Source of the DNA: Streptantibioticus parmotrematis
Lineage (GTDB): Bacteria; Actinomycetota; Actinomycetes; Streptomycetales; Streptomycetaceae
Reading direction: 5' to 3'
DNA: 64,000 nucleotides
Assembly: GCF_019890615.1 (NCBI RefSeq)
Contig: NZ_JAINVZ010000002.1
Span: forward strand, 186,001 to 250,000
Shown here: piece after piece, positions 9,977-18,655 of the stretch
Layout: each line of letters opens with the position of its first letter
Numbering within the stretch: position 1 is the first letter of the stretch
Program-made: the position numbers and the translations under genes
Notes under the pieces: model-generated
The model's input: the letters and a program-made list of their open reading frames with translations, nothing else
The model's database searches: none
What the model was told of the DNA's origin: nothing

Positions 9977-10663
9977 TCAGGCGTCGGCGTGGACGAGGGC
10001 GCTGAGGCGGGCGCGGGCCAGGGCGCGCAGCTCGGCCGCGGCGATGTTGCGCTCCTCCTCGACGTTGTTGCCCAGGCGGGAGCGGATGCCGGCCAGCACG
10101 TGGTTGGCGTGCTCCTCGGGGTCGACCCCGTCGAGGCTGATCACGAAGGCGTGGCCGAAGAGCCGCTCGTACTCGGCGTGCGCGGCGCTCAGCGCGGTGT
10201 GGGCGGCGAGCCCGCCACTGGTCGGCGGCAGCGGCTGCGCGCACTCACCGGCGAGCGCCTCGGTGAGATCGGACGGGTTGAGGTCGTACGCGGCCTCGTC
10301 GGCGGCGGCCAGCAGCGTGCCCAGGTCGCGGTACGGGCGGTGGTCCGCCACCCTCCGGGCCCAGCGTCCGCTGGCGCAGCAGTCCAGCAGCATGCGCTCA
10401 GCCTCCCCGGAGGCCGCGGCGTTGAGACGGGCGAGACCCGTGCGCAGGCGCGCTTCCCGCGCGGGACGGACCGGCGGCGGAGCGGCAGGCGTCGTGGCCC
10501 CGCGGCTCTGCGCGGGTAGCGGGGCCGACGTCGCGCCGCACGGGGCGTGCGGGACCGCCGGGAGGTCGCTGGCCAGCTTCGGCTCCAGGTGTGTGTGGCC
10601 GGATGTGTGCGGCTGCTGGGTGTGTGCGGCTGGTGGTGTCGGGGCACCGTGCGGCCCGACCAA
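9977..10663 (-). CDS. 2-oxo-4-hydroxy-4-carboxy-5-ureidoimidazoline decarboxylase
   Basis: OHCU decarboxylase of the urate degradation pathway; it produces S-allantoin after urate oxidase and HIU hydrolase. The conserved part begins at LARLNAAASGEAERMLLDCCAS and includes RPYRDLGTLLAAADEA, the catalytic segment EYERLFGHAFVISLDG, and the HANHVLAGIRSRLGNN end. The start is uncertain: no ATG or GTG lies close upstream of the domain. A TTG at 10663 is given, but it leaves a low-complexity Pro/Ala/His N-terminus of about 70 residues. The domain itself covers about 9977-10461. Neighbours are unrelated; other urate genes are not in the window. Confidence 0.75.
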   Translation of the reverse strand: MVGPHGAPTPPAAHTQQPHTSGHTHLEPKLASDLPAVPHAPCGATSAPLPAQSRGATTPAAPPPVRPAREARLRTGLARLNAAASGEAERMLLDCCASGRWARRVADHRPYRDLGTLLAAADEAAYDLNPSDLTEALAGECAQPLPPTSGGLAAHTALSAAHAEYERLFGHAFVISLDGVDPEEHANHVLAGIRSRLGNNVEEERNIAAAELRALARARLSALVHADA

Positions 10664-11009
10664 CGTATCGGGCGATGAGCGGAGCTGACCGACAGATGCG
10701 CGAATTTCACTCGTACGGGAGGGGAGCGTCGCGTGGGGTGGACGTGGGGCGGGCCACCGGAACGGTGACGGCCGGGATCGCGCGTGGACCGTCGGCGTCC
10801 ACTTGCGGCTCACAGGTTGACGTTTCAACCGGTTATGAGGCAGAAGAGTGAGAGGCGGCCGGAGTCGCCTCCCCCCACAGGAGCTTCCCCGGCCACCCTC
10901 TCGCGGCGCGTGCCGTTCGTGCGCGTCGCTTATTCCAGTCAGCGTCCAAGGCCGGGAAAGTGTCACACCGCCCAGGTACGGGCACTCGGCGCAAGCTTTC
11001 GGATCAGGC
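10664..11009. other. Intergenic leader between OHCU decarboxylase and sigma factor
   Basis: No supported gene in this 346-bp gap, which must carry divergent promoters. It contains a short perfect hairpin at 10815-10830 (GGTTGA, loop CGTT, TCAACC). The stretch AAAGTGTCAC at about 10958-10967 is a moderate AT dip. No promoter is assigned with confidence. Confidence 0.5.
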
Positions 11010-11642
11010 ATGATGAGGCACGTGGCGGGGGCGGACCAGGACACGGACGACGAGCGGGTGACGGCTGCCGTCGCCGCCGCCCAGCACGGCGACGAGACCG
11101 CGTTCCGCACGGTCTACCGCACCGTCCACCCCCGGCTCCTCGCCTACGTGCGCACGCTCGTCGGCGACGCGGACGCGGAGGACGTCGCGTCCGAGGCGTG
11201 GTTGCAGATAACGCGTGACCTCGGCCGGTTCACCGGCGACGCGGACCGCTTCCGCGGCTGGACGGCGACCATCGCGCGCAACCGCGCGCTGGACCACATA
11301 CGCAAGGTCGGCCGCCGCCCGCTGCCCGGTGGCGACGAGACCGTGCTCCACGGCATACCCGACCGCTCGGACACCGCCGACGAGGCGCTCGCCTCGCTGG
11401 CGACGGGACGGGCGATGGCCCTGATCTCCCGGCTGCCGGCCGACCAGGCGGAGGCGGTCGTGCTGCGCGCGGTCGTCGGCCTGGACGCGAAGAGCGCGGC
11501 GCAGGTGCTGGGCAAGCGGCCGGGGGCGGTACGCACCTCGGCGCACCGGGGGCTGCGAAGGCTGGCGGAACTACTGGAGGACGACACTGCGTCGGACGGT
11601 GTGACGTTTGCGGGGGCGCCGACGCAGAAGGACGTGAGATGA
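11010..11642 (+). CDS. ECF-type RNA polymerase sigma factor
   Basis: A 210-residue sigma-70 group 4 protein that redirects RNA polymerase to specific promoters. Region 2 runs from AFRTVYRTVHPRLLAYVRTL through DAEDVASEAWLQI to FRGWTATIARNRALDHIR. Region 4 is LPADQAEAVVLRAVVGLDAK with the recognition helix around RPGAVRTSAHRGLRRL. The ATG at 11010 is chosen, although the frame stays open to 10848 with unlike-family sequence; a GTG at 11022 after GATGAGG is an alternative. Its stop overlaps the start of the next gene (ATGA), so the partner is translationally coupled and may be its anti-sigma factor. Confidence 0.88.
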   Translation: MMRHVAGADQDTDDERVTAAVAAAQHGDETAFRTVYRTVHPRLLAYVRTLVGDADAEDVASEAWLQITRDLGRFTGDADRFRGWTATIARNRALDHIRKVGRRPLPGGDETVLHGIPDRSDTADEALASLATGRAMALISRLPADQAEAVVLRAVVGLDAKSAAQVLGKRPGAVRTSAHRGLRRLAELLEDDTASDGVTFAGAPTQKDVR

Positions 11643-13000
11643 GCGGAAGCCGCCATGAATGGCTGGACGACGAAACCGCCGAGCGTCTGCTGAGCGGTGC
11701 GTCGGCCGACCCCGGACACGAACCGGTCAGTCCCGGGCGCGCGTCGGCCGACCCCGGACGCGAGCCGGTCGGTCCCGGGCGCGCGTCGGCCGACCCCGGA
11801 CACGAGTCGGCCGACCCCGTGGCCGCCGCAGCAGGTGGCTCCCGGAGCGCGGGCGCGGGTCCGACCAGCCGTAACGGTTCAGCAGAGGCGGGCGCGCCGG
11901 GTGCGCCGGGTGCTGCCGACGCCGCCCCCGGCGTCGAGTCCGACGCCGCCCCTGACGTCGTTGCCGGCGCCGCGTCCGCCGTCCCTGCCATCGATGTCAC
12001 CCGAAATGATGGGTTTGTGCCCAACGATGCACAGAAGCGTGGACTGACAGGGCTGAACGAGCTGTTGACGGCCGCCGTCGCCGAGGTCGACGCCGTCCCG
12101 ATCGACCCGGCACGTGAGTCCGCGGCCCTGGCCGCCTTCCGCGAGGCGAACGCGGCGGCCACGGCGAACGCGGCGACCGCGACGGCTGGGGTGGCCGCGG
12201 CGACCACGGGCGCCTTCCCGAACCCGTCACCGGGCGGACGCTTCGGCCTGCGTCGCGGGTGGAACGGGCTGCGGGGGCTGACGGGCTCCGCCAAGGTCGC
12301 GGTGGCGGCCGCCTTCGCCGCGACCGCTCTGGTGGGCGGTGTCGCCGCAGCGGCCGGGACCGGTGTCATTCCGTCGCCGTTCAGCAGCGGTGATCCGGTG
12401 CCCGAGGCGTCGGGCGGTTCCGCCTCGCCATCCCTCGGCGGAACGGCGTCCCCCTCCACACCGCTGCCGACCGGGTCCTCCTCCGGGCTGCCCGTCTCGC
12501 CGAGCGCGGGCGCGAGCGGTCCGGGCTCCACGGGCCCGACGCCGTCCCACTCGTCGCCGGGCTCTCCGGACTCGTCGGGCCTGCCGTCCGGAACCCTCCT
12601 CCCGCCGGAGCAGTGGGGCAAGGGCGGCTCCGGTGCGCGTGACGCCGCCGCGTTCTGCGCCGCCTACCTCGCCGTCAGGAACGGCCACGGCAGCGCCGCG
12701 CAGCAGCGCCTTCTTCAGCAACTGGCCGGAGGCGCGGCCGAGCAGGCCTTCGACGCCTACTGCGGCAAGCACCTCGACCCGCTCCCGACGGGCAACGCCC
12801 CGGTCGGCGGGGCCCCGGGCTCCCCGGGCAAGGGTTCGGGCGGCAAGGGCTGGGGCGGACCGGGCTCCGGCGGCGCCGGATCTGGCGGGAAGCCGCCTGT
12901 CGGTGGCGGATCCAACGGTTCCGGGGGCGACGGCGGCGGTGGGCACGGCCACGTTCCGAAGCGTCTCGGCAGCCTGCCCGGAACCCTGCTGAGTCACTGA
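11639..13000 (+). CDS. One-TM protein coupled to the ECF sigma factor, likely its regulator
   Basis: A 453-residue protein of unrecognised family. Order: a short N-terminal segment (HEWLDDETAERLLSG); a Pro/Ala-rich linker with 14-residue repeats; a helical part (LNELLTAAVAEVDAVP, about 130-170); a single TM helix near 220-240 (VAVAAAFAATALVGGVAAAAG); a Ser/Pro/Gly linker; an extracytoplasmic piece with two Cys (FCAAYLAVRNG and FDAYCGKHL, about 337-378); and a Gly-rich tail. Topology and the 4-bp ATGA overlap with the sigma gene fit a membrane anti-sigma or sensor partner. No ZAS-type HxxxCxxC motif is visible, so the anti-sigma role is inference. Confidence 0.7.
   Translation: MSGSRHEWLDDETAERLLSGASADPGHEPVSPGRASADPGREPVGPGRASADPGHESADPVAAAAGGSRSAGAGPTSRNGSAEAGAPGAPGAADAAPGVESDAAPDVVAGAASAVPAIDVTRNDGFVPNDAQKRGLTGLNELLTAAVAEVDAVPIDPARESAALAAFREANAAATANAATATAGVAAATTGAFPNPSPGGRFGLRRGWNGLRGLTGSAKVAVAAAFAATALVGGVAAAAGTGVIPSPFSSGDPVPEASGGSASPSLGGTASPSTPLPTGSSSGLPVSPSAGASGPGSTGPTPSHSSPGSPDSSGLPSGTLLPPEQWGKGGSGARDAAAFCAAYLAVRNGHGSAAQQRLLQQLAGGAAEQAFDAYCGKHLDPLPTGNAPVGGAPGSPGKGSGGKGWGGPGSGGAGSGGKPPVGGGSNGSGGDGGGGHGHVPKRLGSLPGTLLSH
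11699..11820. repeat. 42-bp coding tandem repeat
   Basis: Units 11699-11740 and 11741-11782 are followed by a partial third copy. Each encodes a 14-residue unit containing ASADPGHEPV or ASADPGREPV followed by SPGR or GPGR. Reading frame is preserved, so copy number can change without breaking the protein. Confidence 0.9.
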
Positions 13001-13188
13001 CCACGGCACGCCCACCCGGCTTCCCGCCCCTCCTCGCCCCGCCCGGGCACCGTCCGAAGTCGCCGCGCGCCCGCGCCCGTGGGCCGGTGTAACACTTTCC
13101 GGCCACCCGGCGCAGAGCATGGTGGGTCGACTGGTCATCGACCCGCGGGCGTGCCGGTTCCCCCGTTACCGGCCTGAAGTCCGCGCCT

Positions 13189-13228
13189 GACGCGGGCGGG
13201 GCGTCTTTCCCCCCGCCCCGCCCGCGTC
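13189..13228. terminator. 14-bp GC-rich hairpin between converging genes
   Basis: Arms 13189-13202 and 13215-13228 are perfect reverse complements around a 12-nt loop with a T-run (GTCTTTCCCCCC). It lies between the sigma-partner gene and the acyltransferase gene, which converge. The rest of 13001-13296 shows no gene. Confidence 0.85.
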
Positions 13229-13296
13229 GACAGGCTTTTTCCCGTTCCTCTGCCGCGTGGCGCGGTTGTCGGCCCCCTGAGGGCGACGGGCGGGCG

Positions 13297-14538
13297 TCAA
13301 GGGGCCGGAGGCAGAGCGGGCGTCGGCGGACCGGCGGACTTCAGCAGTGCCCGCCTGATCCGGGGCGTGAGCGGGCGTTCCACCAGGACGTGGAGCAGCC
13401 AGGCGAGCAGCAGCATGCTCGCGGCGCAGCCGAGCAGTACGGCCCAGGCGGGCGGCCGCGCGCGTCCGGGCAGGTCGTGCCGGAGGGCGTCGATGAGCAC
13501 CCAGCCCAGGTGTTCGTGGACCAGGTAGAAGGGGTACGTCAGGGCGCCCGCGGTGGTCAGCCAGCGCCAGTCGACGCGGCTCACCGGGGTCAGGGTGACG
13601 ACGGCGACCGCGGCGAAGGACAGCGTGACCAGGGCGATGACCGTCAGCTGGCCGCGGTGGTGGAAGACGTGGGCGGTGCGCGGCGCCACCATCTCGCTCA
13701 CCGCGTAGTGCTGTCCCAGCAGCCAGCCGACCGCCACCACCGACCAGCTCGCGGCGTCGTGCCCGAACCGGTGTACCAGGTACAGGCCCATGCCGCCGAC
13801 GAAGAAGGGGGCGTACTCGGGCATCAACACCAGCTTCAGCAGCGGCTGGTGGGATCCGTCGGCCATCACCGCCGCCGCGGTCCACAGCACGCAGAACGTG
13901 AGGACCTGGCGGCGTCCGGCACCGCGCCACAGGACGAACAGCGCGAACAGCAGGTAGAAGCGCAACTCGGCCCACAGGGTCCAGCAGACCCCCAATACCC
14001 GGGGGGCGCCGACCGGCATCTGAAGCATCGTCAGGTTGGTCAGCAGGTCGCTGGGGGAGACCGGGCGGAACGGGACCCAGGGCAGCGCGAACACGACGGT
14101 GATCAGCAGGATCGCGATCCAGTACGCGGGCAGCAGCCGTGCCGCGCGGGAGGCGGCGAACGCGCGCGGAGTGCGGCCCCAGCCGCTCATGCAGATCACG
14201 AACCCGCTGATCACGAAGAAGAGCTGAACGCCCAGGCAGCCGTAGGAGAACGGGCCGGACAGGGTGGGGAAGAGGGTGTGCGCGGAGGCTCCCCAGGCGT
14301 GTGCGATGTCGCCTCCGCGCCCCGCGTAGTGGTACGCGCAGACGGCGAGCGCGGCGATCAACCGCAGTCCGTCCAGAGCGCGCAGCCGCCGCCCCGCCGC
14401 CCTGCGGCCTTCCCCGAACGAACCGGCGCCCGCGCTCGTACCGCCGCCCGCGCCCGCATCCGTGCCGCCGCTCGCGCCCGCCGATATCGCGCCCGCGGCT
14501 ATCGCGCCCTCGGCGCCGCCTTCCGCTGCCGGCGTCAT
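13297..14538 (-). CDS. Membrane acyltransferase (acyltransferase-3 family)
   Basis: A 413-residue integral-membrane O-acyltransferase of the OafA/AT-3 family, which transfers acetyl or other acyl groups to surface glycans. After a Gly/Ala-rich N-terminus it shows the family opening RLRALDGLRLIAALAVCAYHY (catalytic-type His at about 75), FFVISGFVI, and about ten TM helices to a terminal HVLVERPLTPR. The ATG at 14538 overlaps the stop of the upstream polysialyltransferase-like gene (ATGA). A longer open frame upstream in the same phase crosses two other genes and is an artefact. Context suggests it decorates the nonulosonate polymer. Confidence 0.85.
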   Translation of the reverse strand: MTPAAEGGAEGAIAAGAISAGASGGTDAGAGGGTSAGAGSFGEGRRAAGRRLRALDGLRLIAALAVCAYHYAGRGGDIAHAWGASAHTLFPTLSGPFSYGCLGVQLFFVISGFVICMSGWGRTPRAFAASRAARLLPAYWIAILLITVVFALPWVPFRPVSPSDLLTNLTMLQMPVGAPRVLGVCWTLWAELRFYLLFALFVLWRGAGRRQVLTFCVLWTAAAVMADGSHQPLLKLVLMPEYAPFFVGGMGLYLVHRFGHDAASWSVVAVGWLLGQHYAVSEMVAPRTAHVFHHRGQLTVIALVTLSFAAVAVVTLTPVSRVDWRWLTTAGALTYPFYLVHEHLGWVLIDALRHDLPGRARPPAWAVLLGCAASMLLLAWLLHVLVERPLTPRIRRALLKSAGPPTPALPPAP

Positions 14539-16010
14539 CGGGCGGGGTCCTGGCGGGGGACGCGGGGCCTGAGCACGTGGCGGGCGCGGCGGACCGCGCG
14601 GCGCACGGTGCGGTTGCGGGGGAGGAACGCCAGTTGGGCGGGGACGCCGCCGGGGAGCGCGAGGGCGGTGAGGCGGCGGCGCTTGAAGTAGACGCGGGTG
14701 TGGGCGTCGAGGTGCCGGGTCAGGTAGGTGATGGCGTCGTCGCGCAGCCGGGGATAGGCCTTGGACTGCATGCAGTAGCCCACCGCCCTTAGCAGGGCGG
14801 TGAGTTGGGGAACGGGCAGCGGCGTGCCGTCGGGCGTGGCCGCGGGGCGGTCCTGCGGGGTGAGCGGGGGCAGGAGCGCGTCGGCGATGGTGACGGGGAC
14901 GCGGTTGCTGTTCTGGTAGGGGGCCAGGCGCTCCAGCAGCAATTCGGTCCCGGTGCGCGCGACCGGCAGGCCGAACAGGGCCGAGGCGGTCAGCAGCGCG
15001 GTGGAGAAGCAGCCGACGACCAGGGCCGGGCGCAGGTTCTGGAAGAGCACTTCGGCGAGGACGGGTTCGTCGTGCACGGTGAACTCGACGCCGAGTTCGG
15101 CGGCTTCCTTCTCCAGCAGGCGGGAGTAGCGGGCCGGGGCGGTCGGGTGCGGCTTGAAGACGATCGCCCGGTGGCCGCGGGAGACCGCTCCGCGCAGCAT
15201 GCGCAGGTGGAGGCGTTCTTCCTCGTCGGCGGTGAGGATGCCGAGTGCGGAGAGGTACTGGCCGAGCAGCAGGGCCGGGCCCGAGGACCCGGTGCCGGGG
15301 TCGGCGGCCGTCGCGGCGGCGGTCAACGGCTCGTTGACGGCGGCGAGTTGGGCCAGCACCTTCATGACCGCGGGCGTCGGCACGATGTGCGGGCGGACCC
15401 TGCTCTCCGACAGCAGCAGCGGGGTGAGGCCGGGGACCAGGTCCAGGTGGAGCAGGCGGCGCACCCGGGTGACGACCAGCAGGTCGAGCTTGTTGCGGGT
15501 CGGCCCGTAGCTCATCAGGCCGTCCGCGTAGACGTCGATGGGTGCGGCCGGGAAGAGCTGGACGAGGGCGAGAGCGGGTTCGACCTGGATCGACTCCACG
15601 GCCAGTTCGACCTCGGTGTCCTGGAGGTTCCACAGCAGACGCAGGTGACGCTCCCACAGGGGGACGTCGTCCGGGCGCGGGGACCAGCCGCTGGGGTGGA
15701 AGGGCGAGATGGCCTCGTTCCAGGAGATGACCTCGTCGAAGCGGTCGCGCAGGGCGCTGAAGCCGGGGGCCTCGTTCAGGGGGCGGGTGGTCTCCGGGAC
15801 GGCGGCGTTGTTGCTCACCAGGAGGATGCGGCGGTCGGCCGGGCGGAACAGGCCCGCGTCGAGGGCGGCCGCGAGGGTCGCGGTGCCGTAGAGGGTGGAC
15901 GCGAGGAAGATCTGGGTGCGCGTCCCGCTCCCGGATCCCGGTGCCGTCGGCTCCGCCGGGGCCTGTGGTCCGGAGCCGGGGGTCTTCGCCTGCGGTTCCT
16001 TCGCGGTCAC
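14535..16010 (-). CDS. Polysialyltransferase-like glycosyltransferase
   Basis: A 491-residue GT-B protein resembling the bacterial alpha-2,8-polysialyltransferase (POLYST, GT38-like) group. Visible motifs are a D/E-D/E-G-like VYADGLMSYG, the HP motif in VFKPHPTAPARY, and the Ser/Thr motif GCFSTALLTAS. The early ILLVSNNAAVPE strand-loop also fits. The first 30 residues are Pro/Gly/Ala-rich. The GTG at 16010 overlaps the stop of the GT2 gene (GTGA). With NeuA- and NeuB-like genes across the divergent promoter region, it probably polymerises or adds a CMP-activated nonulosonic acid such as Kdn; the substrate is inference. Confidence 0.78.
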   Translation of the reverse strand: MTAKEPQAKTPGSGPQAPAEPTAPGSGSGTRTQIFLASTLYGTATLAAALDAGLFRPADRRILLVSNNAAVPETTRPLNEAPGFSALRDRFDEVISWNEAISPFHPSGWSPRPDDVPLWERHLRLLWNLQDTEVELAVESIQVEPALALVQLFPAAPIDVYADGLMSYGPTRNKLDLLVVTRVRRLLHLDLVPGLTPLLLSESRVRPHIVPTPAVMKVLAQLAAVNEPLTAAATAADPGTGSSGPALLLGQYLSALGILTADEEERLHLRMLRGAVSRGHRAIVFKPHPTAPARYSRLLEKEAAELGVEFTVHDEPVLAEVLFQNLRPALVVGCFSTALLTASALFGLPVARTGTELLLERLAPYQNSNRVPVTIADALLPPLTPQDRPAATPDGTPLPVPQLTALLRAVGYCMQSKAYPRLRDDAITYLTRHLDAHTRVYFKRRRLTALALPGGVPAQLAFLPRNRTVRRAVRRARHVLRPRVPRQDPAR

Positions 16011-17071
16011 GCCGCCTCCTCCTCGTTGCGCGTCGCGCCCGCGCTCCGGCCGCCGCCCGCGCTCCGGGCGCCGCCCGCGCCCCGGCCGACGGTGCCGCCC
16101 GCGCGCAGGCGGTCGACCAGGCGCAGGCGCCTGAGGCGGACCGTGCGGTCCAGGTCCATCGTGTCGAGGGCGTCGCGCAGCAGGTCCTGCGGCATGCGGC
16201 GCAGGGCCGCCGCGCTGAGGGTGCGCAGGCGGCGGGCGACGTGCGGTTCGAAGCGGTCGATGTTGGACAGGTGGTGGGCGATGATCGCGCAGTAGGTGCG
16301 CACCGCCTTCGGCAGGAACTCCGCCGCCCGCGCGTCGGTCGCCGTCTCGGCGAGCACCTGGTCGAACGAGCGGATGAAGTCCAGTTGCCGCACGTCGCCG
16401 ATCTGGGTGAGCGAACTCGCCACGCCACGGCGGTAGAAGACGCCGAGCAGCCCGAGCACGGCGAACGAGTCCGCCTCACGGTGCAGCCGCCAGATCCACG
16501 GCCGGTCCTCGGCGGTGCGCAGCCCGTCGGGGAAGTGCAGCAGCCCCGCCTCGCGCAGCCTGCGGTGGTACATGCCCGCCCAGGCGTACGGGTAGTCGAC
16601 GGAGGTCGAGGTGTGCGCGGGCAGGATGGCGTCACGCGGGTCGAGCACCTCGCCACGGCGGCCGTGCGGGACGCGGTGGAGGGTGCGCTCCGCGCGGGTG
16701 CACTGCACGTGGTCGGTGCGCACGAAGTCGCAGCCCAGCCGTTCGATCCCGGTCAGCAGGCGCTCCAGGTAGCCGGGCGCCAGCCAGTCGTCGCCGTCGA
16801 GGAAGGCCAGGTACTCACCCTCGGCCGCGTCGAGACCGGTGTTGCGGGCGGTGGCGAGACCGCGGTTGTGCTCGTGCCGTACGAGACGGGCGCCGGGCAG
16901 TCCGCCCTTCCCCACGGCACGTTCCAGTATCTCCGGGGTCCGGTCGGTCGAACAATCATCCACAAGAATGAATTCGAAATCGGAGCGCGCATTCGATGCC
17001 AGGCTTCTCAGCATGTCGGGCGCGAATGTCTGCACGTTGTAGAACGGCACGATGACGGAGAGCTTGACCAC
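16007..17071 (-). CDS. Family 2 glycosyltransferase
   Basis: A 354-residue GT-A enzyme. It begins VVKLSVIVPFYNVQTF and shows the nucleotide-binding LVDDCSTDRTPEI and the DxD-type FLDGDDWLAP near residue 95. The C-terminal half has basic helices similar to wall teichoic-acid or capsule GT2 proteins. It is the first gene of a coupled minus-strand operon (GT2, polysialyltransferase-like, acyltransferase). GTG at 17071 is chosen because it begins the fold; the open frame continues far upstream across the divergent gene and is not real. The ribosome site is weak. The sugar donor is unknown. Confidence 0.88.
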   Translation of the reverse strand: MVKLSVIVPFYNVQTFAPDMLRSLASNARSDFEFILVDDCSTDRTPEILERAVGKGGLPGARLVRHEHNRGLATARNTGLDAAEGEYLAFLDGDDWLAPGYLERLLTGIERLGCDFVRTDHVQCTRAERTLHRVPHGRRGEVLDPRDAILPAHTSTSVDYPYAWAGMYHRRLREAGLLHFPDGLRTAEDRPWIWRLHREADSFAVLGLLGVFYRRGVASSLTQIGDVRQLDFIRSFDQVLAETATDARAAEFLPKAVRTYCAIIAHHLSNIDRFEPHVARRLRTLSAAALRRMPQDLLRDALDTMDLDRTVRLRRLRLVDRLRAGGTVGRGAGGARSAGGGRSAGATRNEEEAA

Positions 17072-17281
17072 CCGCGGAACGGTAGGGGGCGGGCGGCCAC
17101 ACGGGATTGCGGTGCGCGGGCCAGTCGGTGAACGACGTGTGGCAGCGCCGTGAACCCGGTCCGGGCCTTCTCCCCGATGATCTTTACGGGTATTCCGGAG
17201 CCCCGTTCGTCGGCGGTCTGTTAACCGTTTGTTGCGACTTCGTATGCCCCGCGCTCCGATTCGATTCCTACGGTCTGCGTC

Positions 17282-18655
17282 GTGCCCGTAAGTCCCGATC
17301 AGATCCATCACATCACCGTGCTCGCGGATTCCGACACGCGTTGGAAATGGGGTGCGCTGGCCGCTCGCCGTATCGCGCCGGAGGCCCGGCTCGACGGACG
17401 GCTGCTGCGTGGTCGGGCGACACCGACGACCCGTCAGCTGAGTGAACTGGGTATCGCCGCCGACTCGTTGCGGGAAGTGACGATGCGTCAGTTCCTCGCG
17501 GAGGCGGAGGCGGAGGCAGAAGCAGAGGCGGGGGCTCGTGGCGGTCACCACGATGCCGCGAGCGACCCTGACTCCGGCGGCCCCGGTGTCGTCCTGCTCG
17601 CCTGCGTGGGCGGGACCGTCCAGGCCGCGCTGCACGGGCTGGCGCGGGTCTGGGGGCAGGCGCCTCGGCCCCGGCCGGTCACCGTCACCGGTTACGTGGG
17701 CGTGGTCTACGAGAAGCTGGCGGACGGCCTGCTGCTGCGGCACGGCGCCGACGTCGTGATCGCCAACAGCCCGCAGGACGCCCGCCGTTTCCGCGACGTC
17801 TACGAGGGCGTGGGCGCCGACGCCTCCTGCGTGACCGAGGCCGCGCTGCCGTTCCTCGACGGCGCCCCCTACCGGGGCCCGGACGCCGCGCGCCGCTTCA
17901 CCGTGGTCTTCGCCGCCCAGCCCTCCGTACCGGCCTCGCGCGAGGAGCGCACGTACCTGCTGCGCCGCGCGGCCCGGCACGCCGAGCGCCACCCGGACCG
18001 CGACGTGCTGGTGAAGCTGCGCAGCAAGCCGGGCGAACACACCACCCACGTCGAGGAGTTCCCGCTGCAACGCCTCGCGGCGCGCCTCGACCCCCCGCTG
18101 CCGCCAGGCGTCCGCCTGGTCTACGGGCGGATGGGCGAGGTGCTGGACCGCGCCGACCTGCTGGTCACCGTCTCCTCGACGGCCGCCCTGGAGGCGATGC
18201 ACCGGGGCATGCCGACCGCCGTGCTGACCGACTTCGGGGTGCGCGAGGCGCTGGGCAACCACCACTTCACCGGCTCCGGGTGCCTGGCCTCCTGGGACGA
18301 GCTGGACGACGGGCTGCTGCCGCGCGCCGACGCGGACTGGCTGCGCGCGAACGGGGTCGGCGCCGACGACCCGTTCCGCCTGGTGCGCGAACGCGTCGAG
18401 GACCTCGCCGCCGCAGGCCAACTGCCGCCCCCGCGCCCGTACTACACCCCCCGCACCGCCCCCGCCTACCTGCCCGGTGTGCTCGCCCGCCACGGACTCG
18501 ACCCGCAAGGGCGCCCCGTGGGAACCGCGCCGCCTGCCGAAGACGGGCAAGTGCGGCGCCTCACGCGGGAGTTCACCCGTAACGCCGCCCGCGCCGCCTA
18601 CCGCCACGGCGTGCAGCGCGTGGCTCCCGTCATCCGCCGCCTGGGAGAACTGTGA
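17282..18655 (+). CDS. Putative GT-B glycosyltransferase (DUF6716-like)
   Basis: A 457-residue protein that I recall from Streptomyces as a DUF6716 putative glycosyltransferase. It starts with a Rossmann-like HITVLADSDTRWKWGALAA and has a Glu/Ala-rich loop at about 75-90 (a short EA repeat). Later come GYVGVVYEKLADGLLLRHGAD and a C-terminal nucleotide-binding-like lobe with VKLRSKPGEH and ADLLVTVSSTAALEAMHRG, resembling the HP/SS arrangement of capsule Kdo/sialyl transferases. The GTG at 17282 starts the operon; its stop overlaps the next GTG by 4 bp. The 210-bp divergent gap (17072-17281) holds the promoters, which I could not place. Confidence 0.75.
   Translation: MPVSPDQIHHITVLADSDTRWKWGALAARRIAPEARLDGRLLRGRATPTTRQLSELGIAADSLREVTMRQFLAEAEAEAEAEAGARGGHHDAASDPDSGGPGVVLLACVGGTVQAALHGLARVWGQAPRPRPVTVTGYVGVVYEKLADGLLLRHGADVVIANSPQDARRFRDVYEGVGADASCVTEAALPFLDGAPYRGPDAARRFTVVFAAQPSVPASREERTYLLRRAARHAERHPDRDVLVKLRSKPGEHTTHVEEFPLQRLAARLDPPLPPGVRLVYGRMGEVLDRADLLVTVSSTAALEAMHRGMPTAVLTDFGVREALGNHHFTGSGCLASWDELDDGLLPRADADWLRANGVGADDPFRLVRERVEDLAAAGQLPPPRPYYTPRTAPAYLPGVLARHGLDPQGRPVGTAPPAEDGQVRRLTREFTRNAARAAYRHGVQRVAPVIRRLGEL

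Noticed and set aside
13297-16656. A single 1119-residue minus-strand frame over acyltransferase and polysialyltransferase genes
   Set aside because: The acyltransferase family begins at the ATG at 14538, and the upper part is only an open antisense-like phase over the polysialyltransferase and GT2 genes, which are real in another frame.
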